64,000 nt of DNA from an uncultured Monoglobus sp. (GTDB taxonomy: Bacteria > Bacillota > Clostridia > Monoglobales > Monoglobaceae), in contig CANQMT010000004.1 in the NCBI GenBank assembly GCA_947625055.1, positions 1 to 64,000 of the forward strand. Reading direction: 5' to 3'. The translations under genes were made by a program, and so were the position numbers. Under the pieces are notes generated by a model. The model did no database searches, had not been told where the DNA came from, and saw only the letters and a list, made by a program, of their open reading frames with translations. Shown here one piece after another: positions 8,117 to 16,715 of the stretch; position 1 is the stretch's first letter; every line of letters starts with the position of its first letter.

Positions 8117-10288
8117 TTATTTTAAACTTATATACTCCGGTGTGCCGGTTATCGGTTCAAGGTTTCCGTCCTTGTTCCATACAAATACCTTTATATGATC
8201 GGCAATATTGCTGTTTTTAAGCTCGCCCTCTATATTCATCCCGTCATATACTGCCGAATACACATCAATCACCGCGTCATTTTTATCGTAGAGTACCACA
8301 TACACCTCTGATTTTTCTTTATCCTCAAGTTTAATCAAATTATCAAGACTTGTGTTGACGATAATAATATCATTTTGAACAACTACATCACTCTTCGTCA
8401 TGTTATAATCCGGAACCATAGACGGCATATCCGTCGGTGTCAGAGATGGTATTGGCTCTTCGTCAAAATGAATATTTGCATTTATCAAACAATCATTATT
8501 TTCACCTATATTAATGTCGCTCCATTTATTCTTGGCGCCGAAATAATATACATCTGTTAAGCCATTGCAATCCGCAAAAGCCCAACTGCCGATGCTTGTC
8601 ACACTATTCGGCATAACTACACTCGTTAAGCTTCCACAATTCTCAAAAGCATAGTCAGCAATACATTTTGTCCCGTTTTTTATGATATATTCGCCGCTAA
8701 TTTGCTCCGGATTTGTTCCAATAAGATGATTTCCTAAATACAATACTCCATCTGACCAATTATCCGAATTATTATAGTATTCTGTATTTTCAAAAGCATA
8801 TCTGCCTATACTTTTCACGCTGTCAGACACTATTATGCTTGTTAAACTCGTACAACTGCTGAATGCTCTATTGGCTATTTCTGTAACACTGTCCGGTATT
8901 ATTATGCTTGATAAACCAAAACAATTAAATGCCAAACTTCCAATACTTGTTACACTGTTCGGTATTGTCACACTTATTAAATTATCGCAACCTTGAAACG
9001 CATAATCGCCTATCCTTATTACACTGCTCGGTATAATATAATCCGGCTGAATTCCATCCTTGGCATATTTTATTATTTCTGTTTGATCTTTATTAAACAA
9101 AACCCCGTCAATAGATGAATAATTATTATTCTTCAATGACACTTCAATATTAAGTTTATCACTACAATCCAAAAATACTTGTTTACCAATACTTATTACG
9201 CTTTCAGGTATATTTATATATGTCAGACCGGAGCAGCCTGCGAACGCCATATCGCCAATATCGGTCACACCGTTTGGTATATTTAAACTTGTTAAATTCC
9301 TGCAGTTGTAAAACGCTTTATTTCCTATGCTTGTCAGACTATCCGGTATTGTTACGCTTGTTAAATCGTAACAAGAGGCAAAAGTACTGTCGCCAATGTT
9401 TGTCACACCATCCGGAATTATTATATCTATTAAGCGCCAACAGCCACTAAACGCGCTATTAGCGATGCATTTTGTTCCGGATCTTACACTGTATGAGGCG
9501 ATTTGCTTAAAATTCGCTTTAATAAGATGATTTCCTATATAAAGCACATCATCTGACCAATTATCCGAGTTATTATAGTATTCTGTGTTTTCAAACGCAT
9601 ATGCACCAATACTTTTCACGCTGTCCGGCATTATTATGCTTGTTAAATTCGTGCAGCGGCTAAAAGCGCTATATCCAATATCAGTCGTGCTGTCCGGTAT
9701 ACTCACACTTGTTAAACTGCTGCATTTGTAAAACATGCTGTTTCCAATACTTGTCACTCCGTTTTGTATCGTAACATCTGTTAATCCCACACAGCCTTCA
9801 AACACACTGTCACCAATGTTTGTCACACTGCTTGGTATGTTCACGCTAATCAATCCAACACAGCCTTCAAACGCACTATCGCCAATATTTGTCACATTTC
9901 TTGATATATTTATTTCTTTTAAATTGACGCAACCACTAAATGCACTAATACCAATGTTTATTACACTATCGGGTATTCTTATGCTTGACAAACTTTCGCA
10001 CCTATAGAACGCCATAAAACCAATATCCGTCACACTGTTTGATATGCTCACATTTGTTAGGCTCGTACAGTCTTCAAAAGCATAACTGCCAATGTTTTTT
10101 ACCGGCAAATTGTCAATTGTTTCAGGTATATTAACCGATACAACACTTTTATCGCAGCCTGTAATCTCAATATAATCTCCGCAGTTTTTATAAGTTAAAT
10201 CACCATACATTTCGGCATCTGCCGATGTAAACGAAAACAATGCACAAAGCATCACTAATACCAACCCTAAACTTAAAATCCTTTTCAT
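8117..10288 (-). CDS. BspA-like leucine-rich-repeat surface protein
   Basis: A 723-residue secreted protein. A signal peptide (MKRILSLGLVLVML... to about residue 25) precedes roughly 18 LRR_5 repeats of about 23 residues with the pattern AF-x-x-C-x-x-L-x-x-(V/I)-x-I-P-x-S-V-x-x-I-G. A C-terminal region of about 130 residues has a Pro/Thr-rich hinge and no recognisable sortase or SLH anchor. LRR_5/BspA proteins bind host or microbial surfaces. I use the ATG at 10288, 14 codons inside the track ORF, because AAGGAGGT is nine bases upstream. A block of about 80 residues (starting near AFENTEYYNNSDNW) occurs twice, an internal duplication. The gene is clearly AT-richer than its neighbours, and its leader carries a large hairpin and a terminator. 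Confidence 0.9.
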   Translation of the reverse strand: MKRILSLGLVLVMLCALFSFTSADAEMYGDLTYKNCGDYIEITGCDKSVVSVNIPETIDNLPVKNIGSYAFEDCTSLTNVSISNSVTDIGFMAFYRCESLSSIRIPDSVINIGISAFSGCVNLKEINISRNVTNIGDSAFEGCVGLISVNIPSSVTNIGDSVFEGCVGLTDVTIQNGVTSIGNSMFYKCSSLTSVSIPDSTTDIGYSAFSRCTNLTSIIMPDSVKSIGAYAFENTEYYNNSDNWSDDVLYIGNHLIKANFKQIASYSVRSGTKCIANSAFSGCWRLIDIIIPDGVTNIGDSTFASCYDLTSVTIPDSLTSIGNKAFYNCRNLTSLNIPNGVTDIGDMAFAGCSGLTYINIPESVISIGKQVFLDCSDKLNIEVSLKNNNYSSIDGVLFNKDQTEIIKYAKDGIQPDYIIPSSVIRIGDYAFQGCDNLISVTIPNSVTSIGSLAFNCFGLSSIIIPDSVTEIANRAFSSCTSLTSIIVSDSVKSIGRYAFENTEYYNNSDNWSDGVLYLGNHLIGTNPEQISGEYIIKNGTKCIADYAFENCGSLTSVVMPNSVTSIGSWAFADCNGLTDVYYFGAKNKWSDINIGENNDCLINANIHFDEEPIPSLTPTDMPSMVPDYNMTKSDVVVQNDIIIVNTSLDNLIKLEDKEKSEVYVVLYDKNDAVIDVYSAVYDGMNIEGELKNSNIADHIKVFVWNKDGNLEPITGTPEYISLK

Positions 10289-10316
10289 AAAAATATACCT
10301 CCTTGAAAAATAAAAA

Positions 10317-10344
10317 GTGTTTAGCCTCAACCGAAGCTAAACAC
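10317..10344 (-). terminator. Possible attenuator (terminator) just upstream of the BspA-like start
   Basis: On the minus strand GTGTTTAGC and GCTAAACAC form a nine-pair stem, followed directly by TTTTTATTTTT and then the AAGGAGGT ribosome site. An intrinsic terminator in the 5' leader, 29 bases before the start codon, suggests transcription attenuation. Confidence 0.6.
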
Positions 10345-10367
10345 GAAAAACACATAGCTCCGATTGT

Positions 10368-10480
10368 CGCCAAACAAATTTTTCACAATTATTCCAGCAT
10401 GTGAATATAGAGCTTGTATTTTTGCCTAAGGCATAAAAATACACGCTAAGAATAATTGTAAATATTAAATTTGTTTGGCG
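10368..10480 (-). ncRNA. Long imperfect hairpin in the leader of the BspA-like gene
   Basis: The ends CGCCAAACAAATTT and AAATTTGTTTGGCG are perfect 14-base complements. Inside them ACAATTATTC/GAATAATTGT and a central GTATTTTTGCC/GGCATAAAAATAC pair continue the stem, so the whole 113 bases fold on themselves. It begins within a few bases of the predicted transcription start, so it would be the 5' end of the mRNA. It could be a regulatory RNA, a stabilising hairpin, or a MITE that happens to lie in the leader. Confidence 0.55.
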
Positions 10481-10485
10481 AGATA

Positions 10486-10514
10486 AGTATATCATATTCT
10501 TCCAAAAAGGTCAA
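10486..10514 (-). promoter_or_regulatory. Promoter of the BspA-like gene
   Basis: On the minus strand TTGACC and TATACT with 17-base spacing. The predicted start point lies at the base of the long leader hairpin, giving a leader of about 190 nucleotides. Confidence 0.75.
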
Positions 10515-10539
10515 TGAAAAATTCAATAATATATAAATT

Positions 10540-10571
10540 AATAACGGCATGGCCGAAGCTATGCCGTTATT
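10540..10571 (-). terminator. Hairpin terminator after the Cys/His-rich gene
   Basis: AATAACGGCATAGC-TTCG-GCCATGCCGTTATT forms a 14-position stem with at most one mismatch and a UUCG tetraloop, ten bases past the stop codon. The T tract is weak, so termination efficiency is uncertain. Confidence 0.7.
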
Positions 10572-10580
10572 ATTGTCTTA

Positions 10581-10808
10581 TCAATGGTTATGACCGCAGC
10601 CGCAGTCATGATCATGGTGATGAACATGGCCGCCGTGATCTATGTCTTTGGGCAGTATCACGCTGTCGATCCTGATCTCGTTGAACTCCTTGCCGGAGTC
10701 AATACACTTGCCGCAGTTGTCGCATTTTTTAAGCGGATTTAAGTCGCAATAATCACACTCTCCGCAGTCATTGCATATCCGGTCATATAAAACGCATTGT
10801 TTGGCCAT
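10581..10808 (-). CDS. Small Cys- and His-rich putative metal-binding protein
   Basis: A 75-residue protein with three cysteine clusters (CNDCGECDYC about residues 12-21, CDNCGKC about 29-35) and a histidine tail (HHHDHDCGCGHNH). No signal peptide is seen, so it is cytoplasmic. The spacing does not match ferredoxin. Zinc, nickel or copper binding or storage is plausible, but the family is not one I can name with a function. AGGAGGT precedes the ATG. It follows the methionine gamma-lyase-family gene by 55 bases on the same strand, and may belong to that operon. Confidence 0.75.
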   Translation of the reverse strand: MAKQCVLYDRICNDCGECDYCDLNPLKKCDNCGKCIDSGKEFNEIRIDSVILPKDIDHGGHVHHHDHDCGCGHNH

Positions 10809-10863
10809 ATTTTACCTCCGATAAAAAATATGCTACTCTCCCTAAGCGCGGGACTTAAAAGCG

Positions 10864-12150
10864 TCAAAATTCCGACGCGGCGCGGAGTATGGCGATCTTC
10901 GCGCTGTCATATATTACTCCGCCCTGCATATAGGCCGTATACGGTTCGCAGATCGGCGCGTCCGCCGAGAGCTCTATCGAAGCCCCCTGAACAAACGCTC
11001 CCGCGGCCATGATGACCGGATCGTCGTAGCCCGGCATGTCCCACGGCTCGGGCGTGACATAGCTGTCTATCGGCGAGCCCTTCTGGATCGCCTGACAGAA
11101 TTTTATGACGTTCTCTGCGCTGCCGAATTTTACCGCCTGAATTATATCGCTGCGCTCGGCAGTGCTTGACGGGCAGACTTCAAATCCGAGATCCTCAAAC
11201 ATCGCGGCGCACAGCGCCGCAGTTTTTATGCTTTCGGCCACGATATGCGGCGCCTGATAAAGGCCCTGATACATATTGCGGTTCATGCCGAGGCTTGCGC
11301 CCACATGCTTTCCAAGCCCGGGCGCAGTCAGACGAAATCCGACCTTGCGCACACATTCCCGTGTTCCCGCGATATAACCGCCGCTTAACGCCAGACTGCC
11401 GCCCGCGTTTTTTATAAGCGAGCCGACGATAAGATCGGCTCCGACCTCGGTCGGCTCTTTTGTTTCAACGAATATTCCGTAGCAGTTGTCAACAATGCAG
11501 AGCGTATCGGGACTTATCGACTTAACGGTTTTTATGATTTTTCCGATCTCGTCGACCGAAAGTGAGTCGCGCCAGTCATAGCCTCTTGAGCGCTGAATGA
11601 GCACGGCCTTTATCTTTTCGTTTTTAAGCAGGCTCTCTATGGCCGCGTGATCGGGCATGCCGCCCTTTAAGTCGACCTGGCGGTAGCTCACGCCGAAATC
11701 CTTGAGCGAGCCCGGATCGGGATGATCGCCCTCGCGGATGCCTATTACCTCTTCCATTGTGTCATACGGCGCGCCGACAACCGAGGCCATAACGTCCCCG
11801 GGGCGCAGTACCGCGAACAGGCAGGCGGAGATCGCCTGAGTCCCCGAAACTATGTTGTGCCGCACCACAGCGTCCTCCGCGCCGCAAATCTCGGCGTAGA
11901 CCTTGTCGAGGGCGTCGCGGCCCAGATCGTCGTAGCCGTAGCCCGTAGTCTCGCCGAAGTGGGCGTAAGAGATACGATTGTTCTGAAAGGCTTTCAGGAC
12001 CTTCGCCTGGTTAAACGCGGCTGTCTGCTCTATCCTTTCAAAAACGCCCTCAAGCCGCACCTCGGCCTTCATATAAAGCTTGACCGCCTTATCGCTGATT
12101 CCGAAATTCTTTTTTAAATAATCAATATATTCCGCCGAATTATTCCGCAT
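10864..12150 (-). CDS. Methionine gamma-lyase-family PLP enzyme (YnbB, 'aluminium resistance')
   Basis: A 428-residue PLP-dependent enzyme of the Met_gamma_lyase (PF06838) family. Conserved blocks include HFGETTGYGYDDLGRD, VRHNIVSGTQAIS (cofactor phosphate region), IVDNCYGIFVE (the Asp contacting the pyridine nitrogen) and GSLIKNAGGSLA, where the Lys is the expected Schiff-base residue. The natural reaction in this subfamily is not well defined; cystathionine or methionine lyase chemistry is the usual guess. Its ATG lies inside the end of the upstream ACT-domain gene (11-base overlap), so translation is probably coupled. The ACT partner suggests amino acid-responsive control (inference). Confidence 0.88.
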   Translation of the reverse strand: MRNNSAEYIDYLKKNFGISDKAVKLYMKAEVRLEGVFERIEQTAAFNQAKVLKAFQNNRISYAHFGETTGYGYDDLGRDALDKVYAEICGAEDAVVRHNIVSGTQAISACLFAVLRPGDVMASVVGAPYDTMEEVIGIREGDHPDPGSLKDFGVSYRQVDLKGGMPDHAAIESLLKNEKIKAVLIQRSRGYDWRDSLSVDEIGKIIKTVKSISPDTLCIVDNCYGIFVETKEPTEVGADLIVGSLIKNAGGSLALSGGYIAGTRECVRKVGFRLTAPGLGKHVGASLGMNRNMYQGLYQAPHIVAESIKTAALCAAMFEDLGFEVCPSSTAERSDIIQAVKFGSAENVIKFCQAIQKGSPIDSYVTPEPWDMPGYDDPVIMAAGAFVQGASIELSADAPICEPYTAYMQGGVIYDSAKIAILRAASEF

Positions 12151-12583
12151 AGCTGAGCTCGTTCACTTCCTTGCCCGAGAGGACCTTGACGCCGCCCTCC
12201 TTGAGCGCCGCCACCGAGTTCTCAAGATCGTTTGTCTTGACTATAATAACCGCCTTGCTGGACTTTTCGCCGATGAACGAATAGATATATTCAATGCTGA
12301 TATCCTTATCCTTCAGGAGCGTGATAACGTCGCTGAAAGCGCCGATATTATCCTCGATCGAGATCGCGATAACGTCCGCCACGTTGGCGGTCATGCTGTT
12401 GGCGCGGAGCACGCGCTCGGCCTCCGCGGGATCGTTTACGATCATGCGGAGTATGCCGAAATCGGTGGTGTCGGCAATGTTTATGGCGCGGATATCAATA
12501 TTGTTGTCCTTTAAAACCTTAGTTATCGCCGCCAGTCTGCCGGGTCTGTTTTCCATAAATACCGAAATTTGTTTTACATACAT
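12140..12583 (-). CDS. Tandem ACT-domain protein
   Basis: A 147-residue protein made of two ACT domains, about residues 1-66 and 70-140. The first begins VKQISVFMENRPGRLAAIT and the second ISIEDNIGAFSDVITLLKD. ACT pairs bind amino acids and regulate enzymes or transport. In Clostridia, stand-alone ACT proteins of this type commonly sit beside indolepyruvate oxidoreductase and phenylacetate-CoA ligase genes, which lie just upstream here, so an aromatic amino acid ligand is a reasonable inference. The gene is preceded by AGGAGGT and overlaps the next gene. Confidence 0.88.
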   Translation of the reverse strand: MYVKQISVFMENRPGRLAAITKVLKDNNIDIRAINIADTTDFGILRMIVNDPAEAERVLRANSMTANVADVIAISIEDNIGAFSDVITLLKDKDISIEYIYSFIGEKSSKAVIIVKTNDLENSVAALKEGGVKVLSGKEVNELSYAE

Positions 12584-12879
12584 TTTATTTTACCTCCTAA
12601 CATAGTGATCTGTATGGGACGGCTGCGGCCGGAGCCGCGAAGCGGATTCGTAGCACTAAAGTATTCCGTTTGCAGATATAAACGAGGCCACAAATTATTA
12701 ACGATAGTCGCTATGAGCCCTCGACGTCCCGTTTATGATAAATAGCGAATAGGCGAAACCCCTCTCAGTCAGCTTCGCTGACAGCCCTCCCCAAAGGGCG
12801 AGCCTGACAGCGCCGACTCCCTTGGGATAAATAATGCGAATGCAGCTTACCGCGGACGGAGAGGTTTTTGTGTTTAAAT
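12584..12879. other. Intergenic region containing a palindromic repeat
   Basis: 296 bases with no gene, separating iorB from the ACT-domain gene. It contains one CCTCTC-family palindromic repeat near the middle. I see no further recognisable signal and no convincing promoter. Confidence 0.6.
12759..12804 (+). repeat. CCTCTCC-family palindromic repeat
   Basis: CCCCTCTCAGTCAGC-TTCG-GCTGACAG precedes CCCTCCCCAAAGGGCGAG: two adjacent hairpins, one TTCG-capped and one around CCCCAAAGGG. Same layout as the copies near 15.3, 59.4 and 61.9 kb. Confidence 0.75.
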
Positions 12880-13461
12880 TTATGCCTCGCGGCCTAAGGC
12901 GAAGGCTTTGAGGTTCACATCTACCGCCTTTTGAGGCACGGTCGATTTTATCGTGTCTATCCAAGCCTGCTCTGGAATATCGACCCGCTTTGACAGCACG
13001 CCGATAAGCGCGACATTGGCGCACCTTATGTTGCCGGCCTTGACCGCGATGTCAGCCGCGTCAGCGGGAACAATGTCAACGCCCTTTGCCTTGATCTTTT
13101 CGATTATGCTTTCGGGATATTTTTTCGCTCCTATTATAACCGGCATCGGGTCGATGTTCTGGGTGTTGCAGATTATCGTGCCGCCCTTTTTGAGGTACGG
13201 CAGATACCTGTATGCCTCAAGCTCCTCAAAGGCAAGGATAACGTCGGCCTCGCCCTTGTCGATTATCGGCGACGCGACGCGCTTTCCGTATTTAACATAA
13301 GTAACAACGCTGCCTCCGCGCTGAGACATTCCGTGGACCTCCGATACCTTCACGTCATAGCCCTCGCTGAGGAGCAGATTTCCCAATATGCGGCTGGCGA
13401 GCAGAGTTCCCTGGCCGCCGACGCCGACTATCATTATTGATTTGCAATTTGTGTTATCCAT
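12880..13461 (-). CDS. iorB: Indolepyruvate ferredoxin oxidoreductase, beta subunit
   Basis: A 193-residue gamma-type 2-oxoacid:ferredoxin oxidoreductase domain. It begins SIMIVGVGGQGTLLASRILG and contains HGMSQRGGSVVTYVKYG, both diagnostic of IorB. With IorA it converts aryl-pyruvates (from Trp, Phe, Tyr transamination) plus CoA to aryl-acetyl-CoA, CO2 and reduced ferredoxin in the cytoplasm. It lies ten bases after iorA on the same strand with AGGAGG before the ATG. Confidence 0.93.
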   Translation of the reverse strand: MDNTNCKSIMIVGVGGQGTLLASRILGNLLLSEGYDVKVSEVHGMSQRGGSVVTYVKYGKRVASPIIDKGEADVILAFEELEAYRYLPYLKKGGTIICNTQNIDPMPVIIGAKKYPESIIEKIKAKGVDIVPADAADIAVKAGNIRCANVALIGVLSKRVDIPEQAWIDTIKSTVPQKAVDVNLKAFALGREA

Positions 13462-13471
13462 AGTCCGCCTC

Positions 13472-15202
13472 CTACTCTATCGCGCCGAAAGCGCACACGC
13501 CTCTGCACAGGCCGCAGCCCACACACTGGGTCGCGTCGATCTCTATGCTGCCGCCCTTGTCAACAATGGCGGGGCAGCCGAGCTTCATGCACATTCTGCA
13601 TTTTTTGCATTTGTCACGGTCGATCGCGATCGGGCCGGGGAACTTGACCGATTTAAGCAGCGCGCAGGGCCTCTGCACTATGATAAGCGACGGCTCCTCA
13701 GCCGCGAGCTCCTCTTTGATGACCTTTTCGGTTCCCTTTAAGTCAAACGGATCAACGATCGCTATCCTGTCAATTCCCACAGCTTTTCCCAAAAGCTCAA
13801 GATCAACCTCGCGCGTCTTTTCGCCTTTCAGGGTCTTGCCGGTCGTGGGATTGTCCTGATGGCCCGTCATTCCCGTGATCGAGTTGTCAAGGATCATAAC
13901 GGTGTTTATTCCCTTGTTATACACAATATCGATCAGGCCGGTTATTCCGCTGTGGATAAACGTGGAGTCGCCCAGCACCGCGACGGTCTTTTTGGCGTAA
14001 TCCTTGCCTCTCGCAAGCGACATGCCGAACGCCATGCCGATCGACGCGCCCATGCAGACAACCGAATGGATCGACTGAAGCGGCGCGGCAGCGCCCAATG
14101 TATAGCAGCCGATGTCGCCGCACACATTGACGCCGAGCTTTTTCAATATATAAAACGTGCCTCTGTGAGGGCAGCCCGCGCACAGCACCGGCGGACGGAC
14201 CGGGATCTCCTCGTCGGGCTCGTCATAAGCCGCGCCCTTGGTTCCGCTTATCAGCTCCTTGATCTGCCTTGTAGAAAACTCATAGCACATCGGGAACAGT
14301 TTTTTGCCGATCGGGTTTAAGCCGATGCAGCGGCAGTGCTCCTCGATAAACGGGTCAAGCTCCTCGACCACATACAGCTTATCGACCTTTGACGCGAATT
14401 CCTTTATCAGTTTTACGGGCATCGGATACGCCATGCCGAGCTTTAATATCGAAACGTCGCTTCCAAACGCCTCGCGCACATAGTTATAGCACATTCCGCT
14501 CGTTATGATACCGATCTTTGTGTCGCCGTATTCCGCACGGTTAAGCGGCGAGGTCTCGGCGTACTCGCGAAGCTTCTCTGTCCGCTCCTCCACAAACGGG
14601 TGGCGGCGTATCGCGCTTGACGGCATCATAACATATTTTGATATGTCCGTTTTATACTCGCGAAGCTCGGGCACGACCCTGTCCCCGACAGGCGTCACGC
14701 TCTGCGAGTGCGCGACTCTGGTCGACAGACGGAACAGCACGGGCGTGTCAAACTCCTCGCTTATCTCATAGGCCGTTTTCACGAACTCCTTACATTCCTT
14801 GCTGTCAGACGGTTCAAGCATGGGGATTTTCGCCGCCTTCGCGTAATTGCGGCTGTCCTGCTCGTTCTGGGACGAGTGCATGCTCGGGTCGTCGGCGACC
14901 GCGATAACAAGTCCTCCGTTCACCCCGGTATATGACGCAGTAAAAAGCGGGTCGGCCGCCACGTTCAGGCCGACATGCTTCATGGCGCAGAACGCTCTGG
15001 CGCCGCCCACGGCCGCGCCCAGCGCGACCTCTGTGGCGACCTTCTCGTTGGGCGCCCATTCGGCGTATATCTCGTCATACTTCGCCGCGAACTCCGAAAT
15101 CTCGGTACTGGGCGTTCCCGGATATGCCGAGGAAACGGTCACGCCGCACTCCCACAGGCCCCGGGCAACGGCCTCATTGCCGAGCATAAGTTTCTTTTGC
15201 AT
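13472..15202 (-). CDS. iorA: Indolepyruvate ferredoxin oxidoreductase, alpha subunit
   Basis: A 576-residue subunit. The N-terminal pyrimidine-binding domain starts MLGNEAVARGLWECGV and has SAYPGTPSTEI. The C-terminal half carries the thiamine diphosphate motif (GDIGCYTLG through GDSTFIHSG, then LDNSITGMTGHQDNP). A two-cluster ferredoxin domain closes the protein (CKKCRMCMKLGCP and CVGCGLCRGVC), each with four Cys for a 4Fe-4S cluster. It catalyses oxidative decarboxylation of aryl-pyruvates together with IorB. Length matches the family. GAGGAGGAGAT precedes the ATG. Two inverted palindromic repeats separate it from paaK. Confidence 0.96.
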   Translation of the reverse strand: MQKKLMLGNEAVARGLWECGVTVSSAYPGTPSTEISEFAAKYDEIYAEWAPNEKVATEVALGAAVGGARAFCAMKHVGLNVAADPLFTASYTGVNGGLVIAVADDPSMHSSQNEQDSRNYAKAAKIPMLEPSDSKECKEFVKTAYEISEEFDTPVLFRLSTRVAHSQSVTPVGDRVVPELREYKTDISKYVMMPSSAIRRHPFVEERTEKLREYAETSPLNRAEYGDTKIGIITSGMCYNYVREAFGSDVSILKLGMAYPMPVKLIKEFASKVDKLYVVEELDPFIEEHCRCIGLNPIGKKLFPMCYEFSTRQIKELISGTKGAAYDEPDEEIPVRPPVLCAGCPHRGTFYILKKLGVNVCGDIGCYTLGAAAPLQSIHSVVCMGASIGMAFGMSLARGKDYAKKTVAVLGDSTFIHSGITGLIDIVYNKGINTVMILDNSITGMTGHQDNPTTGKTLKGEKTREVDLELLGKAVGIDRIAIVDPFDLKGTEKVIKEELAAEEPSLIIVQRPCALLKSVKFPGPIAIDRDKCKKCRMCMKLGCPAIVDKGGSIEIDATQCVGCGLCRGVCAFGAIE

Positions 15203-15221
15203 TAATATCTCCTCCTCTTTT

Positions 15222-15271
15222 GGCTCCCCTTATGAGGGATCCGGCCGCGGATCTCCGCGGTCTGAGAGGGG
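15222..15271 (-). repeat. CCTCTCC-family palindromic repeat, inverted copy
   Basis: On the minus strand: CCCCTCTCAGACCGCGGAGATCCGCGG...CCTCATAAGGGGAGCC. It faces the following copy in opposite orientation, making a larger inverted pair between paaK and iorA. Confidence 0.65.
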
Positions 15272-15286
15272 CCTTGCAACTGATAT

Positions 15287-15330
15287 CCCCTCTCCGCCTG
15301 CTCCGCAGGCACCTCTCCCCAAGGAGAGGC
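15287..15330 (+). repeat. CCTCTCC-family palindromic repeat
   Basis: CCCCTCTCCGCCTGCTCCGCAGGCACCTCTCCCCAAGGAGAGGC contains a GCCTGC/GCAGGC hairpin followed by a CCTCTCC/GGAGAGG hairpin. It ends five bases before the paaK stop codon. Confidence 0.8.
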
Positions 15331-15334
15331 TGAC

Positions 15335-16651
15335 TTATTGAATATCTCTCAAATCCACTATTCTTTTCGCCTTACCGGCGGTTCTTTCGATCGTTTTGGG
15401 CTCCGCCAGTCTCAGCTTGGCTCTGAGGCCCAGCACGCTGTTCAGGCGCTCGGATATCTCGCGGCTCAGCTTCTCGACCTCGGAATATCTTTCAAGCAGC
15501 GAGCCGTCAACAAGCTCAACCACGATCTCAAGGTTGTCAAGCATGTTTTCGCGGCGCAGGATAAGCTGATAATTCGGGCTTACCTGCGGGAACTCAAGCA
15601 CAACGCTCTCGATTTCCGACGGGAACAGATTAACGCCCTTGATCTTGATCATATCGTCGGTCCTGCCCTGAATGGGAGCCAAACGGTACGAGGTCCTGCC
15701 GCACTTGCACGGCTCGGGGATCAGATAAGAGATGTCGCGCGTCCTGTAACGGATAACCGGCATCGCCTCTTTCGCGAGGGTGGTTATAACAACCTCGCCC
15801 GCCTCGCCGGGAGGCAGCATGTCGCCGGTTTTGGGGTCAATGATCTCAACGATGAACATATCCTCATTGATATGCTCGCCGCACTTGTAGATGCACTCGC
15901 CCGAAACGCCGGGGCCCATTACCTCGGTAAGGCCATAGTTCGATGTGACAAGCATGTTGAGCGACTGCTCAAGGCCGCTGCGCATGTTCTCGCTCATGGC
16001 CTCGGAGCCGAACAAGCCGTATTTGAGCTTAAGTTTTTTAAGCAGATCTTTTTCTTTGATGATCTCGGCCAGATATGTAGCGTATGACGGAGTGGCGACC
16101 AGTCCCGTCGCGCCGAAGTCCTCCATAAGCATAAGCTGGCGCTGGGTGTTTCCGCTTGAGATCGGCACTATCGTCGCGCCGACCTTTTCAATTCCGTAGT
16201 GGAGGCCGAAGCCGCCGGTGAACAGTCCGTAGCCGAACGAGATCTGCACCACGTCGGTCTCGTCGATGCCCGCGCCCATAACAATTCTCGCTATGGCCTC
16301 GGACCATGTGTCAAGGTCTTTTTGCGTGTAGCCCGCGACGACCGGCTTTCCGGTCGTGCCCGAGGACGCGTGGATGCGCACGACCTTGCTCATCGGCTCG
16401 GCGAACAGGCCGAACGGATAGTTGTCGCGCAGATCGTCCTTTGTGGTAAAGGGCAGATTTTTAAGATCATCCAGAGACTTGACCTGATCGGGCTTGATAC
16501 CAAGACCGTCAAATCTGTCGCGATAGAACTTAACGTTCTCATATGCCTTGTTAAGCATGTAACGCAGCCGATCGAGCTGTATCGCCTCGATCTTTGAATG
16601 ATCCTTTTCGCACTCAATGTCTTTGTTCCAGATTTTTACTTGTTCCTGCAT
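15335..16651 (-). CDS. paaK: Phenylacetate-CoA ligase-type adenylate-forming enzyme
   Basis: A 438-residue ANL-superfamily ligase. Motifs include the ATP loop HASSGTTGKP, the adenylate-contact stretch NYGLTEVMGPG, GEVVITTL, the hinge-region YRTRDIS, and IQGRTDDMIKIKGVNLFPSEIE. The family joins phenylacetate or similar aryl acids to CoA with ATP. Next to iorAB it probably runs aryl-acetyl-CoA to free acid with ATP formation, or handles phenylacetate or indoleacetate (inference). I use the ATG at 16651 because GAAGGAGATAA precedes it; the track start 31 codons earlier overlaps the promoter. A TTGCAT/TATAAT promoter lies directly upstream. Confidence 0.93.
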   Translation of the reverse strand: MQEQVKIWNKDIECEKDHSKIEAIQLDRLRYMLNKAYENVKFYRDRFDGLGIKPDQVKSLDDLKNLPFTTKDDLRDNYPFGLFAEPMSKVVRIHASSGTTGKPVVAGYTQKDLDTWSEAIARIVMGAGIDETDVVQISFGYGLFTGGFGLHYGIEKVGATIVPISSGNTQRQLMLMEDFGATGLVATPSYATYLAEIIKEKDLLKKLKLKYGLFGSEAMSENMRSGLEQSLNMLVTSNYGLTEVMGPGVSGECIYKCGEHINEDMFIVEIIDPKTGDMLPPGEAGEVVITTLAKEAMPVIRYRTRDISYLIPEPCKCGRTSYRLAPIQGRTDDMIKIKGVNLFPSEIESVVLEFPQVSPNYQLILRRENMLDNLEIVVELVDGSLLERYSEVEKLSREISERLNSVLGLRAKLRLAEPKTIERTAGKAKRIVDLRDIQ

Positions 16652-16715
16652 ATTTATCTCCTTCTTTCGGACGGCTGCCGCCCGATAATATAATAAACGA
16701 AAAACGTTCCGTTTA

